52,991 nt of DNA from Vogesella fluminis (GCF_014652335.1 NZ_BMYP01000023.1:1-52991); one strand, 5' to 3'; positions 24,136-33,674 are shown, counted from the first letter of the stretch. The notes: a model not told the origin generated them from the letters alone. Translations and numbers: made by a program.

Positions 24136-26796
24136 ATGACAGGTAGCCCCCGTAATCGTTTTATCCTGCTATCGACCATCGGCTATGCCGTGCTCGGGCT
24201 GTTGTGGATTCTATTGTCCGACCGCATGCTGCTGCTGTTTACCGATGCCGGCGCCCTGACCCGGCTGTCGACTGCCAAGGGCATATTCTTCGTCATTGCC
24301 ACGGCGGCGGTATTCTTTATCCTGCTGCATGCGGTGCCGCCGGCCAGCGCCGCAGCCCGTGCAGCTACGCTGGCACCCGGCATGGGGCTCCGGCGGCGGC
24401 TGCACTGGCTTTTTTATGTCTTTGCGGTGGCAATTACCGCTGCGGTGCTGCTGCTGCGCCTTTACATTCCGTTTGACTTCAGCACCCGGCCGATACTGAT
24501 CCTGTTCATGTTGCCTATCGTGCTGTGCGCGCTGCTGGGCGGGCTGGGGCCGGGGCTGTTTGCCACCGCACTCTCCGCGCTGGTTACCGATCTGGTTGCC
24601 CAGCCGCACTTCCACAGTGCGGCATCGTCCCCCTATGTGCAGCTGCAATGGATATCCCTGGTGCTCAACGGCATCGGCGTCAGCCTGCTGAGCGGCTTGC
24701 TGCACCAGTCGCTGGCCAGGCAGGAGCACAGCCGCCGCCTGCTGGACGTGGTGGTAACCGGCACCACCGATGCCGTATTCGTCAAGGACGGGCAGGGGCG
24801 CTATTTGCTGGCCAATGCCGCTACTGCCGCCATTGTCGGCAAGCCGGTACGCGACATCCTTGGCCACGATGACCGCGAGCTGTTCGATGCGGCCTCGGCG
24901 CAGGCGCTGATGGCGAAGGATCGTGACATCATGGCCGCCGGTGTGGTGCAGACCGGCGAAGAGCACCTGGTGCTGCCCGATGGCAAGGCGATGGCGTTTC
25001 TGGTCACCAAGGGGCCGATGTACGATGGCAACGGCCACATCTGCGGCCTGTTCGGCATCTCGCGCGATATCACCGGGCGCAAGCAGTCCGAGCTGGCGCT
25101 GAGAGAGGCGGCGGTGGTGTTCGATGGCAGCTACGAGGGCATCATCGTGGTCAACCCGGATGGCCTGATTACCAAGGTCAACGCCGCCTTCTCGCGTATT
25201 ACCGGCTACCGCGCGGACGAGGCCATTGGCCGCTCGCCGCGAATGCTGTCATCCGGGCGGCACGATACGGCTTTTTACCGCGCGATGTGGGATTCGGTGC
25301 TGCAGCAGGATTTCTGGCGCGGCGAAATCTGGAACCGGCGCAAGAGCGGCGACTGCTATCCCGAGCTGCTGACCATCTCGGTGGTGCGTGACGAGTCGGG
25401 CCGGATCTGTCACTACATCGGCATTTTTGCCGATATCAGCCAGCAGAAGGCGCACGAGGCCGAGCTGGAGCGCATTGCCAATTACGACCCGCTGACCGGC
25501 CTGCCGAACCGGCGCCTGCTGTCCGACCGGCTGGGACAGGCGATCCGGCACAGTGCACGCAGCGGCAAATCCTGTGCCGTCTGTTTTCTGGACCTTGACG
25601 GGTTCAAGACCATCAACGACCGGCACGGACATGCTGCCGGCGACCGCTTGCTGGCCGGTGTCACCGACAGCCTGAAGACGGTGCTGCGCGCCGACGATAC
25701 CCTGGCACGCCTGGGCGGCGACGAGTTCGTGGTACTGCTGGTTGATGTGGCCGGCACCGGCGAATGTGCGCTGGTGCTGGAACGGTTGCTGGCAGCGATC
25801 CGGCAGGAGGTGCGTCTTGGCGATGTGGCGGTGTGCGTCTCGGCCAGCATCGGCGTCAGTCTCTATCCGCAGGACAATGTCGATGCCGACACCCTGCTGC
25901 GCCACGCCGACCAGGCGATGTACCTGGCCAAGAATGCCGGCAAGAACCGTTACCAGATATTCGATCCGGAGATCGACCGCAAGGCGCAGGCGCACCGCAA
26001 GGAGCTGGAACTGCTGCGCCATGCCCTGGCCAACGGCGAGTTCGTGCTCTACTACCAGCCCAAGGTGGACCTGGAAAGTGGCGACATCATCGGTGCCGAG
26101 GCGCTGATCCGCTGGCATCACCCCGAGCGTGGCTTGCTGCTGCCGGGGGAGTTTCTGCCGCTGCTGCATGGCAGCGAGCTGGAGAACGCGGTCGACGAGT
26201 GGGTGATCAACACTGCGTTGGCACAGGCCTCGGCATGGCACGACATCGGGCTGTCGATGCACGTCAGCGTCAACGTCAGCGCCGGCTACCTGCTGGCGCC
26301 GACTTTCTGTGCCGATCTGGCGCGTGCGCTGCAGCGCCACGGCAACGTGCCGCCGGCGCACCTGGAACTGGAGGTGCTGGAGACGGCAGCCATCGCCGAC
26401 ATGGAGCAGGCGGTTGTCGTCCTGCAGCGCTGCCGCCAGTTGGGCGTGCACTTTGCGCTGGATGATTTCGGTACCGGCTATTCGTCGCTGACCTATCTGC
26501 GCAAGCTGCCGGTCGATACCCTCAAGATCGACCAGAGCTTCGTGCGCGACATGCTCAATGATGCCGACGATCTGGGCATCGTCGAAGGCGTCATCCAGTT
26601 GGCAACGGTATTCGGGCGGCAGGTGATCGCCGAAGGGGTGGAGACGCTGCAGCACGGCGCGCTGCTGCGCCGGCTTGGCTGCCGCGTGGTGCAGGGCTAC
26701 GGCATTGCACGGCCACTGGCTGCCGACGCCTTCCCGCAGTGGTGCCAGCAATGGCAGGCCGATGCCGCTTGGCACACCCTTACCGTCTCATCCTGA
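24136..26796 (+). CDS. Membrane-bound PAS-GGDEF-EAL cyclic-di-GMP protein
   Basis: 886 residues. Several N-terminal membrane segments (about 8-27, 47-68, 87-110 and on to about 190), two PAS domains (TDAVFVKDGQGRYLLANAA; EGIIVVNPDGLITKVNAAF), then GGDEF at 527-531 and EAL at 655-657. An inhibitory-site RxxD (RADD) lies five residues before GGDEF. EALIRW, VNVSAGY, DDFGTGYSSL, KIDQSF and EGVET are intact, so both cyclase and phosphodiesterase activity are possible. The PAS domains suggest redox or small-molecule sensing. ATG 24136 follows AAGGA at 24121; an in-frame ATG at 24037 would add 33 unusual residues. Confidence 0.92.
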   Translation: MTGSPRNRFILLSTIGYAVLGLLWILLSDRMLLLFTDAGALTRLSTAKGIFFVIATAAVFFILLHAVPPASAAARAATLAPGMGLRRRLHWLFYVFAVAITAAVLLLRLYIPFDFSTRPILILFMLPIVLCALLGGLGPGLFATALSALVTDLVAQPHFHSAASSPYVQLQWISLVLNGIGVSLLSGLLHQSLARQEHSRRLLDVVVTGTTDAVFVKDGQGRYLLANAATAAIVGKPVRDILGHDDRELFDAASAQALMAKDRDIMAAGVVQTGEEHLVLPDGKAMAFLVTKGPMYDGNGHICGLFGISRDITGRKQSELALREAAVVFDGSYEGIIVVNPDGLITKVNAAFSRITGYRADEAIGRSPRMLSSGRHDTAFYRAMWDSVLQQDFWRGEIWNRRKSGDCYPELLTISVVRDESGRICHYIGIFADISQQKAHEAELERIANYDPLTGLPNRRLLSDRLGQAIRHSARSGKSCAVCFLDLDGFKTINDRHGHAAGDRLLAGVTDSLKTVLRADDTLARLGGDEFVVLLVDVAGTGECALVLERLLAAIRQEVRLGDVAVCVSASIGVSLYPQDNVDADTLLRHADQAMYLAKNAGKNRYQIFDPEIDRKAQAHRKELELLRHALANGEFVLYYQPKVDLESGDIIGAEALIRWHHPERGLLLPGEFLPLLHGSELENAVDEWVINTALAQASAWHDIGLSMHVSVNVSAGYLLAPTFCADLARALQRHGNVPPAHLELEVLETAAIADMEQAVVVLQRCRQLGVHFALDDFGTGYSSLTYLRKLPVDTLKIDQSFVRDMLNDADDLGIVEGVIQLATVFGRQVIAEGVETLQHGALLRRLGCRVVQGYGIARPLAADAFPQWCQQWQADAAWHTLTVSS

Positions 26797-26805
26797 TCGT
26801 CAACC

Positions 26806-29304
26806 TCAGAACCTGCCGGCGACGTGCTTGCTGCCTTCCAGCAGCAGCAGGGTGGCGCAGCCCAGCGCGAACGCCGCCAGCCACAGCCCCGGCGCCGGCG
26901 GCACGAAGCCGAAGGCGCCGGCCAGCGCCGGGATGTCGGTGATCAGCAGCAGGCTGAGCAGGGTGCCACCCAGCACCCACGCCGCCACCGCCGACAGCCC
27001 GCCGAACAGCGCCCGCCAGCCGCTCTGCGCCGAGCGGTTGGGCAGGATCAGCAGCGCATTGGCGCTGACCAGCACGATGAAGGCCAGCGTCCGCGCGGTG
27101 GCGTCGTCGAGCGCCGCCGCCAGGCTGGCGGCGTAGGCGACGCCGCAGCTGAGCAGCACCAGCGCGCCCTGCGCCAGCGCCAGCCACACCTGCGGCAGCG
27201 ACAGCAGCGCCTCGCCGGTGTGGCGTGGCGGCTGCTGCATCTGCTGCGGTCGTTCGCTCTCGGCCTCGAACACGATGGAGCAGGCCGGGTCGATCAGCAG
27301 CTCCAGGAAGGCGATGTGGATCGGCGCCAGGATCAGCGGCATGCCGAACAGCAGCGGCAGCATCGACAGCCCGATGATGGGCACGTGCACCGCCAGCGTG
27401 TAGCTCATCGCCTGGCGCAGGTTGGCGAAGATGCGCCGCCCGAGGCGGATCGCGGCCACGATGGCGGTGAAGTCGTCGTCCAGCAACACCAGCGCGGCGG
27501 CTTCGCGTGCGACATCCGTGCCGCGCTTGCCCATCGCGATGCCGATGTGCGCCGCCTTCAGCGCCGGCGCGTCGTTGACGCCGTCACCGGTCATCGCCAC
27601 CACCTCGCCGGCGGCCTTCAGCGCGTTGACGATGGCCAGCTTCTGCTGCGGCGTGACGCGCGCGAACACGTTGATGCCGGCCAGCTGCCGGCCAAGGTTG
27701 GCCGCATCGTCGCCCAGTGCCGCAAGCTCGGCGCCGGTCAGCGTGCCGCGGCTGGCGATGCCGGCCTGGCGGGCAATGGCGCGCGCGGTGTGCGGGTGGT
27801 CGCCGGTGATCATCAGCACGCGGATGCCGGCCTGCCGGCACTCGCGGATGGCGGCAGGCACCTCCGGGCGCAGCGGGTCGGCAAAGCCGGCGAGGCCGAG
27901 CAGCGTGAAGTCGAAATCATGCTGTAGCGCCGGCCACGCCCGCTGCGGGCTGTGCCGCGCCTTGGCGATGGCCAGCACGCGCAGGCCGCGGTCGGCCAGC
28001 CGCGTCGCGTCCGCGATCAGGCGCGCGCGCGCCGCGTCCGGCAGGTGGCACAGCTCGGCGATCGCCTCCGGCGCGCCCTTGGCGGCGACCACGTCGTCGT
28101 CGCCGCCGCCCTGCCGCCACAGGTGCGACATCGCCAGCAGCGCCGGCGACAGCTCGTACTCGCGCGCCAGCGACCACGCCGGGTGCAGGTGTCCGGTGTC
28201 GGCCAGATGGGTGCGCGCGTAGTGGTGGAAGGCCTGTTCCATCGGGTCGTGCGGCTCGATCTCGCTGGCCAGCACCGCGTACTCCAGCAGCTCGTGGTAG
28301 GCCTCCGGCAGCTCGCCGCCGGGCAGCCGGCCGGTGTCCAGCAGCTGGCCGTCCACCGCCAGTGCCGCCAGCGCCATGCGGTTCTGCGTCAGGGTGCCGG
28401 TCTTGTCGACACACAGCACCGTGGTTTCCCCCAGCGTCTCGATGGCATTCAGGCGCCGGGTCAGCACCTGGTGGCTGGCGATGCGGCGCGCGCCCAGCGC
28501 CAGGAACACGATCATGATCACCGGGAATTCCTGCGGCAGGATACCCATCGCCAGCGTGATGCCGGCCAGCAGCGCGTCCAGCCAGCTGTCGCGCAGCAGC
28601 CAGTACAGCAGCGCCAGCAGCAGGCACAGGCCGACACCCAAGAGCGCCAGCTGCCGCGTCAGCCGCGCGATCTCGTCGCGCAGCGGCGAGGCCTCGACGG
28701 CGATGCTGGTCAGCGATTTGCCGATACGGCCCAGCTCGGTGCGCTGGCCGGTGGCGCACACCTGCAGCAGGCCCTGGCCACGCACCACCAGCGTGCCGGC
28801 GTAGGCCGGCTCGCGCTGGCCGAACTTGGCCACCGGCTCCGATTCGCCGCTGAGCATGGATTCGTCGGTGGCCAGCTCGTGCGCCTGCAGCACCACGCCG
28901 TCGGCCGGAATGCGGTCGCCCTCGCTGAGGATCAGGATGTCGTCGCGCACCACCTCGCGCCCGGCGATGCGCTGCGCCTCGCCGTCGCGGATCACCAGCG
29001 CGCGCGGGCTGGACAGCTCGCGCAGCGCCTCCAGCGCGTTCTCGGTGCGCCGCTCCTGCACGATGGTGACGGTCATGATGATGGCGACGAAGCCGAGCAG
29101 GATCAGCGCCTCGTGCGCGTCGCCCATCGCCAGATAGATGGCGCCGGCGCCGAGCAGCAGCAGGAACATCGGCTCGCGCACCACCTCGCCGGCGATGGCG
29201 GCCAGGCTGCGGCGCTGCTCGGTGCCCAGCTCGTTGGCGCCTTCGGCGGCCAGCCGGGCGCGGGCAACGCTGTGGCTGAGTCCGCGGGGAAAGGCTTCGC
29301 TCAT
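26806..29304 (-). CDS. Cation-translocating P-type ATPase
   Basis: 832 residues with the P2-type layout. Cation ATPase N-terminal region, LSGESEPV actuator loop, the phosphorylated Asp300 in CVDKTGTLTQNR, GDGVNDAPALKAA in the P domain, then six C-terminal membrane helices. The M4 motif reads GILPQEFPV and M6 has LELLIDPACSIVFEAE, both patterns of calcium/unknown-cation bacterial P2 pumps. It exports or imports a cation across the inner membrane; the ion cannot be named. ATG 29304 is preferred because GGAG lies upstream. It is convergent with the GGDEF-EAL gene with only 9 bp between stops. One DUS-like copy is at 27697. Confidence 0.92.
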   Translation of the reverse strand: MSEAFPRGLSHSVARARLAAEGANELGTEQRRSLAAIAGEVVREPMFLLLLGAGAIYLAMGDAHEALILLGFVAIIMTVTIVQERRTENALEALRELSSPRALVIRDGEAQRIAGREVVRDDILILSEGDRIPADGVVLQAHELATDESMLSGESEPVAKFGQREPAYAGTLVVRGQGLLQVCATGQRTELGRIGKSLTSIAVEASPLRDEIARLTRQLALLGVGLCLLLALLYWLLRDSWLDALLAGITLAMGILPQEFPVIMIVFLALGARRIASHQVLTRRLNAIETLGETTVLCVDKTGTLTQNRMALAALAVDGQLLDTGRLPGGELPEAYHELLEYAVLASEIEPHDPMEQAFHHYARTHLADTGHLHPAWSLAREYELSPALLAMSHLWRQGGGDDDVVAAKGAPEAIAELCHLPDAARARLIADATRLADRGLRVLAIAKARHSPQRAWPALQHDFDFTLLGLAGFADPLRPEVPAAIRECRQAGIRVLMITGDHPHTARAIARQAGIASRGTLTGAELAALGDDAANLGRQLAGINVFARVTPQQKLAIVNALKAAGEVVAMTGDGVNDAPALKAAHIGIAMGKRGTDVAREAAALVLLDDDFTAIVAAIRLGRRIFANLRQAMSYTLAVHVPIIGLSMLPLLFGMPLILAPIHIAFLELLIDPACSIVFEAESERPQQMQQPPRHTGEALLSLPQVWLALAQGALVLLSCGVAYAASLAAALDDATARTLAFIVLVSANALLILPNRSAQSGWRALFGGLSAVAAWVLGGTLLSLLLITDIPALAGAFGFVPPAPGLWLAAFALGCATLLLLEGSKHVAGRF

Positions 29305-29467
29305 GACGGCTCCGGCAGGAAGACAAGGCAGGGATCGTATAGCGGTTATAGCAACTGACGCCGGCCCTGGTGGTAGGGAGAGGCGTTCGCTTTTGGCCGG
29401 CGGCGCCGGCGAGCGGCTTACCGTGGGTGCCGGGCGTTCAGGGCGTACAAGGCGTGCCGGAAACGGC

Positions 29468-30253
29468 TCAGTCGCCGGGCAGCGTCTCGCGCGGCAATTG
29501 CAGGCGCTGGCGCAGGCGCTCGAACACACCCTCGCGCTGCAGCAGGCGGAACAGGCGGGCATAACGGCGGCTCAGTTGCGGCGCGGTGCCGGGGCTGAAC
29601 GCGAGGTACAGCGGGGTGGACAGCGCCGGCAGCGGCAGCACCGGCTGCAGCTGTTGCGGGTCCAGTCCCAGCTCGCGCGCACGCCACGCCAGCACCAGGG
29701 AATTGGAGAACGGCAGCAGGTCGATGCGGCCGGCGTACAGCTTGCGGATATTGGACAGATCGTCGCTGCTTTGCTGCAGGTTGCGCTCGTAGGCAAAACC
29801 CTGTTGCAGCAGGTAGTCCGCCTTCATGTCCCGCGCGGTCACGCCCAGCTGCCAGCGCTGTGCCTGCTGCAGCGTGGCGGGGTTGACCTCGGGGCGGCTG
29901 GCCAGGCGCCACAGCCTGGCGTCGCCATTGGCGATGCGCCCGATCCAGCCATAGCGCGCCTCGCGCTGCGGCGTGCGGCCCAGGCAGAAGATCAGCAGCC
30001 CGGGCGTGGTCTCCGCCATCTGGTAGGCGCGCGGCCACGGCAGGAACTGCACGTTCAGCGTATCGCCGTTGCGCGCCGCCAGCGCTTGCGCCGCTTCCAG
30101 AGCCAGTCCCCACGGCGCCAGCCCCCACGGCGCCGGCTGCTCGCTCTGGAACGGCGGGAATTCGGTGGTGACGGCGTGGATGACGGCCGCCGTGGCCGGG
30201 GCGGGCAGCCACAGCAGGCACAGCAACAGCGGTAACAGCGGGCGCGGCATCAT
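29468..30253 (-). CDS. Periplasmic solute-binding-like protein (SBP family 3 type)
   Basis: 261 residues with a signal peptide (RPLLPLLLCLLWLPAPATA) and a two-lobed amino-acid-binding-like fold: AVTTEFPPFQSEQ, LALEAAQALAARNGDTLNVQFLPWPRAYQM, DLSNIRKLYAGRIDLLPFSN. No permease or ATPase gene is adjacent, so it may be a stand-alone sensor or redox-linked relative. A 15-bp tandem repeat at 30102-30131 encodes PWGLAPWGLA. ATG 30253 and 30250 are equivalent choices. It is divergent from the fumarase gene. Confidence 0.8.
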   Translation of the reverse strand: MMPRPLLPLLLCLLWLPAPATAAVIHAVTTEFPPFQSEQPAPWGLAPWGLALEAAQALAARNGDTLNVQFLPWPRAYQMAETTPGLLIFCLGRTPQREARYGWIGRIANGDARLWRLASRPEVNPATLQQAQRWQLGVTARDMKADYLLQQGFAYERNLQQSSDDLSNIRKLYAGRIDLLPFSNSLVLAWRARELGLDPQQLQPVLPLPALSTPLYLAFSPGTAPQLSRRYARLFRLLQREGVFERLRQRLQLPRETLPGD

Positions 30254-30393
30254 GATGCCCTGATGATTTTTTGACAAACGGCAGCATGAACGCAAGCCGG
30301 GCAATCTTCAAGCATTCCAGCATGGCGCAGCGCAGCGTAAGTCCCTAAAATGGGGCGGTTATCCCCACAGCCGCTACGCTGGAGAACACATCA

Positions 30394-31923
30394 ATGGCTA
30401 TCATCCGTCAGGAAGACTTTATCCAGAGCATCGCCGATGCTTTTCAGTACATCAGTTGCTATCACCCCAAGGATTACATTGACGCGCTGTACAAGGCGTA
30501 TCAGCACGAGGAAAGCCCCGCCGCCAAGGACGCGATGGCGCAGATCCTGATCAACAGCCGCATGTGTGCCGAAGGCCGTCGTCCGATCTGCCAGGATACC
30601 GGCATCGCCGTGGTGTTCCTGAAGGTGGGCATGAAGGTGCAGTGGGACAGCACCCTCTCCGTGCAGGAAATGGTCAACGAAGGCGTGCGTCGCGCCTACA
30701 ACAACCCGGACAACAAGCTGCGCGCCTCGGTGCTGCTGGATCCGGCCGGCCTGCGCAAGAACTCCAAGGACAACACCCCGGCGGTGGTGCACTTCGAGAT
30801 CGTCGAAGGCGACGGCGTGGAAGTGATCTGCGCCGCCAAGGGCGGCGGCTCGGAGAACAAGTCCAAGTTCTACGCGCTGAACCCGTCCGACTCCATCGTC
30901 GACTGGGTGATCAAGACCGTGCCGACCATGGGCGCCGGCTGGTGTCCGCCGGGCATCCTCGGCATCGGTATCGGCGGCACGCCGGAAAAGGCGATGCTGC
31001 TGGCCAAGGAATCGCTGATGGACCACGTCGACATCCACGAGCTGAAGGCGAAAGCCGCCAAGGGTGAAGAGCTGAGCCGCGTCGAAGCGCTGCGTCTGGA
31101 AATCTTCGACAAGGTCAATGCGCTGGGCATCGGCGCGCAGGGCCTGGGCGGCCTGACCACGGTGCTGGACGTGAAGATCCTCGATTACCCGACCCACGCG
31201 GCATCCTTGCCGGTGGCGATGATCCCGAACTGCGCCGCCACCCGCCACATCCACTTCCATCTGGACGGCAGCGGCCCGGCGCACCTGGAAACACCGAAGC
31301 TGGAAGACTGGCCGGAAATCACCTACGACACCAGCAACGGCAAGCGTGTCGACCTCAACAACATCACCCGCGAAGAAGTGGCCAGCTGGCAGCCGGGCGA
31401 CGTGCTCTTGCTCAACGGCAAGATCCTGACCGGCCGTGACGCCGCGCACAAGCGCATGGTGGACATGCTGAACAAGGGCGAGAAGCTGCCGGTGGACTTC
31501 ACCAATCGCTTCATCTATTACGTCGGCCCGGTGGATCCGGTGCGTGACGAAGTGGTCGGCCCGGCCGGCCCCACCACCGCCACGCGCATGGACAAGTTCA
31601 CCCGCCAGATGCTGGAACAGACCGGCCTGCTCGGCATGATCGGCAAGGCCGAGCGCGGCCCGGCGGCGATCGAAGCGATCAAGGACAACAAGGCGGTGTA
31701 CCTGATGGCGGTCGGCGGCTCGGCTTATCTCGTGTCCAAGGCGATCAAGGCGTCCCGCGTGGTCGGCTTCGAGGACCTGGGCATGGAGGCGATCTACGAG
31801 TTCGACGTGCAGGATATGCCGGTGACCGTGGCCGTGGATTCCTGTGGCACCTCGGTGCACAATACCGGCCCGGCCGAGTGGAGCGTGAAAATCGCCGATA
31901 TCGCGCGCAAGCAGCTGGCATAA
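30394..31923 (+). CDS. Fumarate hydratase, class I (iron-sulfur)
   Basis: A 509-residue TCA-cycle enzyme interconverting fumarate and malate. The 4Fe-4S ligands are probably Cys66 (RPICQDTG), Cys184 (GAGWCPPG) and Cys280 (PNCAATRH), with spacing close to E. coli FumA/FumB. The C-terminal beta domain has NRFIYYVGPVDPV and GPTTATRMDKF, the class I signature. GGAGAACACATCA precedes ATG 30394, and a TAAAAT -10-like word lies at about 30347. The gene is followed by a palindromic DUS-like pair and an intrinsic terminator. FumA and FumB cannot be told apart here. Confidence 0.95.
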   Translation: MAIIRQEDFIQSIADAFQYISCYHPKDYIDALYKAYQHEESPAAKDAMAQILINSRMCAEGRRPICQDTGIAVVFLKVGMKVQWDSTLSVQEMVNEGVRRAYNNPDNKLRASVLLDPAGLRKNSKDNTPAVVHFEIVEGDGVEVICAAKGGGSENKSKFYALNPSDSIVDWVIKTVPTMGAGWCPPGILGIGIGGTPEKAMLLAKESLMDHVDIHELKAKAAKGEELSRVEALRLEIFDKVNALGIGAQGLGGLTTVLDVKILDYPTHAASLPVAMIPNCAATRHIHFHLDGSGPAHLETPKLEDWPEITYDTSNGKRVDLNNITREEVASWQPGDVLLLNGKILTGRDAAHKRMVDMLNKGEKLPVDFTNRFIYYVGPVDPVRDEVVGPAGPTTATRMDKFTRQMLEQTGLLGMIGKAERGPAAIEAIKDNKAVYLMAVGGSAYLVSKAIKASRVVGFEDLGMEAIYEFDVQDMPVTVAVDSCGTSVHNTGPAEWSVKIADIARKQLA

Positions 31924-31932
31924 GCCGGAGAT

Positions 31933-31952
31933 TGCGGCCAACGTTGGCCGCA
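31933..31952. repeat. Palindromic DUS-like pair after the fumarase gene
   Basis: TGCGGCCAACGTTGGCCGCA is a perfect 20-bp palindrome made of two dispersed words joined head to head with no spacer. It lies 10 bp after the fumarase stop and just before the terminator. Confidence 0.7.
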
Positions 31953-31957
31953 GGCAC

Positions 31958-31990
31958 AAACGCCGGTCCCCTGTGGAGCCGGCGTTTTTT
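31958..31990 (+). terminator. Intrinsic terminator of the fumarase gene
   Basis: AAACGCCGG and CCGGCGTTT pair across a 12-nt loop and run into TTTTTT. The stem is GC-rich with a good U-tract. Confidence 0.85.
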
Positions 31991-32042
31991 ATCGTGGACC
32001 AAGGGTTTGCACGGCCATGTCCGTTTTTGAGGAGCAGAACAG

Positions 32043-32327
32043 ATGAACAGTATTCCGGGTGCCTTGCTGCAGCTTGGGCGCATCAATGGTGACAGTTGCG
32101 ACGTAACGCTGGCGACGCGTGCCAACCTGAGCGTGCCGCCACATCGTCACGATACCCATAATTATGTACAGGTCTGCAGTGGTGTGCTGTATCTGACACT
32201 GGATGGTACTGAACGGGCCATCGGCGCCGGACAGTGGTGTGATATCCCGGCCGGGGCGCTGCATGCCGAACGTTTTGCCGAGGAAACGACGGTGATCGTG
32301 TTCTGGAAAAAGGAGGCGGCGGCCTGA
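32043..32327 (+). CDS. Small cupin-domain protein
   Basis: A 94-residue single cupin barrel. Motif 1 is PPHRHDTHNYVQVCSG with a likely metal-binding His pair and the Glu position replaced by Gln/Val; motif 2 is DIPAGALHAE. The function is not predictable; members include sugar- or metal-binding regulators and isomerases. GAGGAGCAGAACAG precedes ATG 32043. It is convergent with the DUF411 gene, with a 64-bp gap in which I see no clear terminator. Confidence 0.85.
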   Translation: MNSIPGALLQLGRINGDSCDVTLATRANLSVPPHRHDTHNYVQVCSGVLYLTLDGTERAIGAGQWCDIPAGALHAERFAEETTVIVFWKKEAAA

Positions 32328-32391
32328 GCGGCACGGACCGCATCCTTTACTGCCGGCATTCAGGCAAATACCGGCCTGCTTTGAACAGACC

Positions 32392-32823
32392 CTAGCGGTT
32401 GGCGTACACCCACTGTTTGCCCTTGGCATCAAACGCCATCACCTGGTAGGGCTGCTTGGCGCCGGTTTCCATGCCGGGACTGCCCTGCGGCATGCCGGCT
32501 ACCGCCAGGCCGCGGATATCCGGTTTTTCCTTCAGCACTTTCTGCACCAGGTCGGCCGGCACATGGCCCTCGAATACATACTTGCCGATGGTGGCGGTGT
32601 GGCAGGAGCGCAGCTTGGCCGGCACCTGCAGCTGGTCCTTGATGGCGCTCATGTCGCTGCGCGGCGCGATGGTCAGGGGCAGCTGCTTGCTGGCCATGTG
32701 CTCGCCCCATTTGCTGCAACAGCCGCAACTGGGGTCCTTGAACAGGGTGGCCACCGGTGCGGCCAGCACCGGCAGGGAAAGTGCCAGCAGGGTGCCGGCG
32801 CGGAACAGGGATCGGATCAGCAT
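32392..32823 (-). CDS. DUF411 periplasmic metal-binding-like protein
   Basis: 143 residues: signal peptide (LFRAGTLLALSLPVLAAP) then a DUF411 domain with FKDPSCGCCSKWGEHM and later RSCHTATIGKYVFEGHVPAD. The CGCC motif and conserved Cys-His suggest copper or other metal binding; DUF411 genes often accompany copper resistance, but none are adjacent. The C-terminal AVAGMPQGSPGME is also conserved in the family. It reads away from the EF-hand gene upstream on the same strand, 72 bp apart, so cotranscription is possible. Confidence 0.88.
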   Translation of the reverse strand: MLIRSLFRAGTLLALSLPVLAAPVATLFKDPSCGCCSKWGEHMASKQLPLTIAPRSDMSAIKDQLQVPAKLRSCHTATIGKYVFEGHVPADLVQKVLKEKPDIRGLAVAGMPQGSPGMETGAKQPYQVMAFDAKGKQWVYANR

Positions 32824-32895
32824 GGGGGGCCTCGTCAGGAAAGGGGTGGCCAGTGACAGACCGTGGCCGGCGTCACCGGTTCCCGTCGGCGGGTG

Positions 32896-33594
32896 TCAGG
32901 CGGTCAACTGCACGCTGCTGCCACTGTTGCTGTCGTCGTCGCTGCCGTAGGCGCGCAGCATCGCCATCAGCCGCATCATGATGCGACCATCCTGCTCGCT
33001 GTCGGCGCCAGCAACGCTGCCGTCCCCGCTGCTGCCGTCACTGCTGCCGCGCTGTGCCTCCTCGTAGGCGATGCTTTCCGCGAAGCTGACCTTGCCATCC
33101 TGGTTGCTGTCGGCGCTGTCGAAGTTTTCCGCCAATGCGGTGAAGCGGGCTGCCGCCACGCTGTCGCCGGCCTCGCTGGCGTCGACAGCCATCGCCGACA
33201 GCTGTTCCTGCTCAAGGCCAGCGTCGTCCCCGCCGCCTGCCGGTGGTGGCGGCATGCCCTGCCTGCCGCCGGCCATCATCATGCCGCCCATACCCTGGCT
33301 GCGCAGGGCGTTGAACTGGCTGTCCAGCTCTTCTGCCAGCTGTTTCAGGCGCGTGCTCAGCTCGCTCTTGCTGACCTTGCCGTCGCTGTCGCTGTCCAGC
33401 GCGGCAAACAGGTCTTCGTTGTCGCTGCCAAAATCGCTGGCTTCGAGATAACCCTGGTTGTCGGTATCCAGCTTGCTGAAGATCTCGCTGGCCATCTGCT
33501 CGCTGTCCGGGCGCTTCATCGCGCGCGGACCGCCGCCCATGCTGCTCATGCCGGACAGGTAGCTGCTGCCGACACTACTGATTGCGCTGCTCAT
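32896..33594 (-). CDS. EF-hand calcium-binding protein
   Basis: 232 residues. EF-hand-type loops are LDTDNQGYLEASDF, LDSDSDGKVSKSEL and ADSNQDGKVSFAES, with a possible degenerate one near the end (ADSEQDGRIMMRLM). Gly/Met/Pro-rich linkers join them. No clear signal peptide is present. Calcium binding is likely; the role is unknown. Two ATGs compete: ATG 33594 has AGGAG at a proper spacing of 7, ATG 33600 has it too close. The promoter region shares a 40-bp box with the two-component operon (33675-33716), which suggests control by that system. Confidence 0.85.
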   Translation of the reverse strand: MSSAISSVGSSYLSGMSSMGGGPRAMKRPDSEQMASEIFSKLDTDNQGYLEASDFGSDNEDLFAALDSDSDGKVSKSELSTRLKQLAEELDSQFNALRSQGMGGMMMAGGRQGMPPPPAGGGDDAGLEQEQLSAMAVDASEAGDSVAAARFTALAENFDSADSNQDGKVSFAESIAYEEAQRGSSDGSSGDGSVAGADSEQDGRIMMRLMAMLRAYGSDDDSNSGSSVQLTA

Positions 33595-33674
33595 TGTCAT
33601 GCTCCTCGTCTCGCTGTCGGATTTCCCGAGCGCACCCGTGGCGCGGCTGCGGGTGATGACAATTTATAGCCGTT

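Noticed and set aside
26806-30253. P-type ATPase and binding protein as one transport operon
   Set aside because: They are on the same strand, but the families do not work together and the 163-bp gap offers no coupling evidence.
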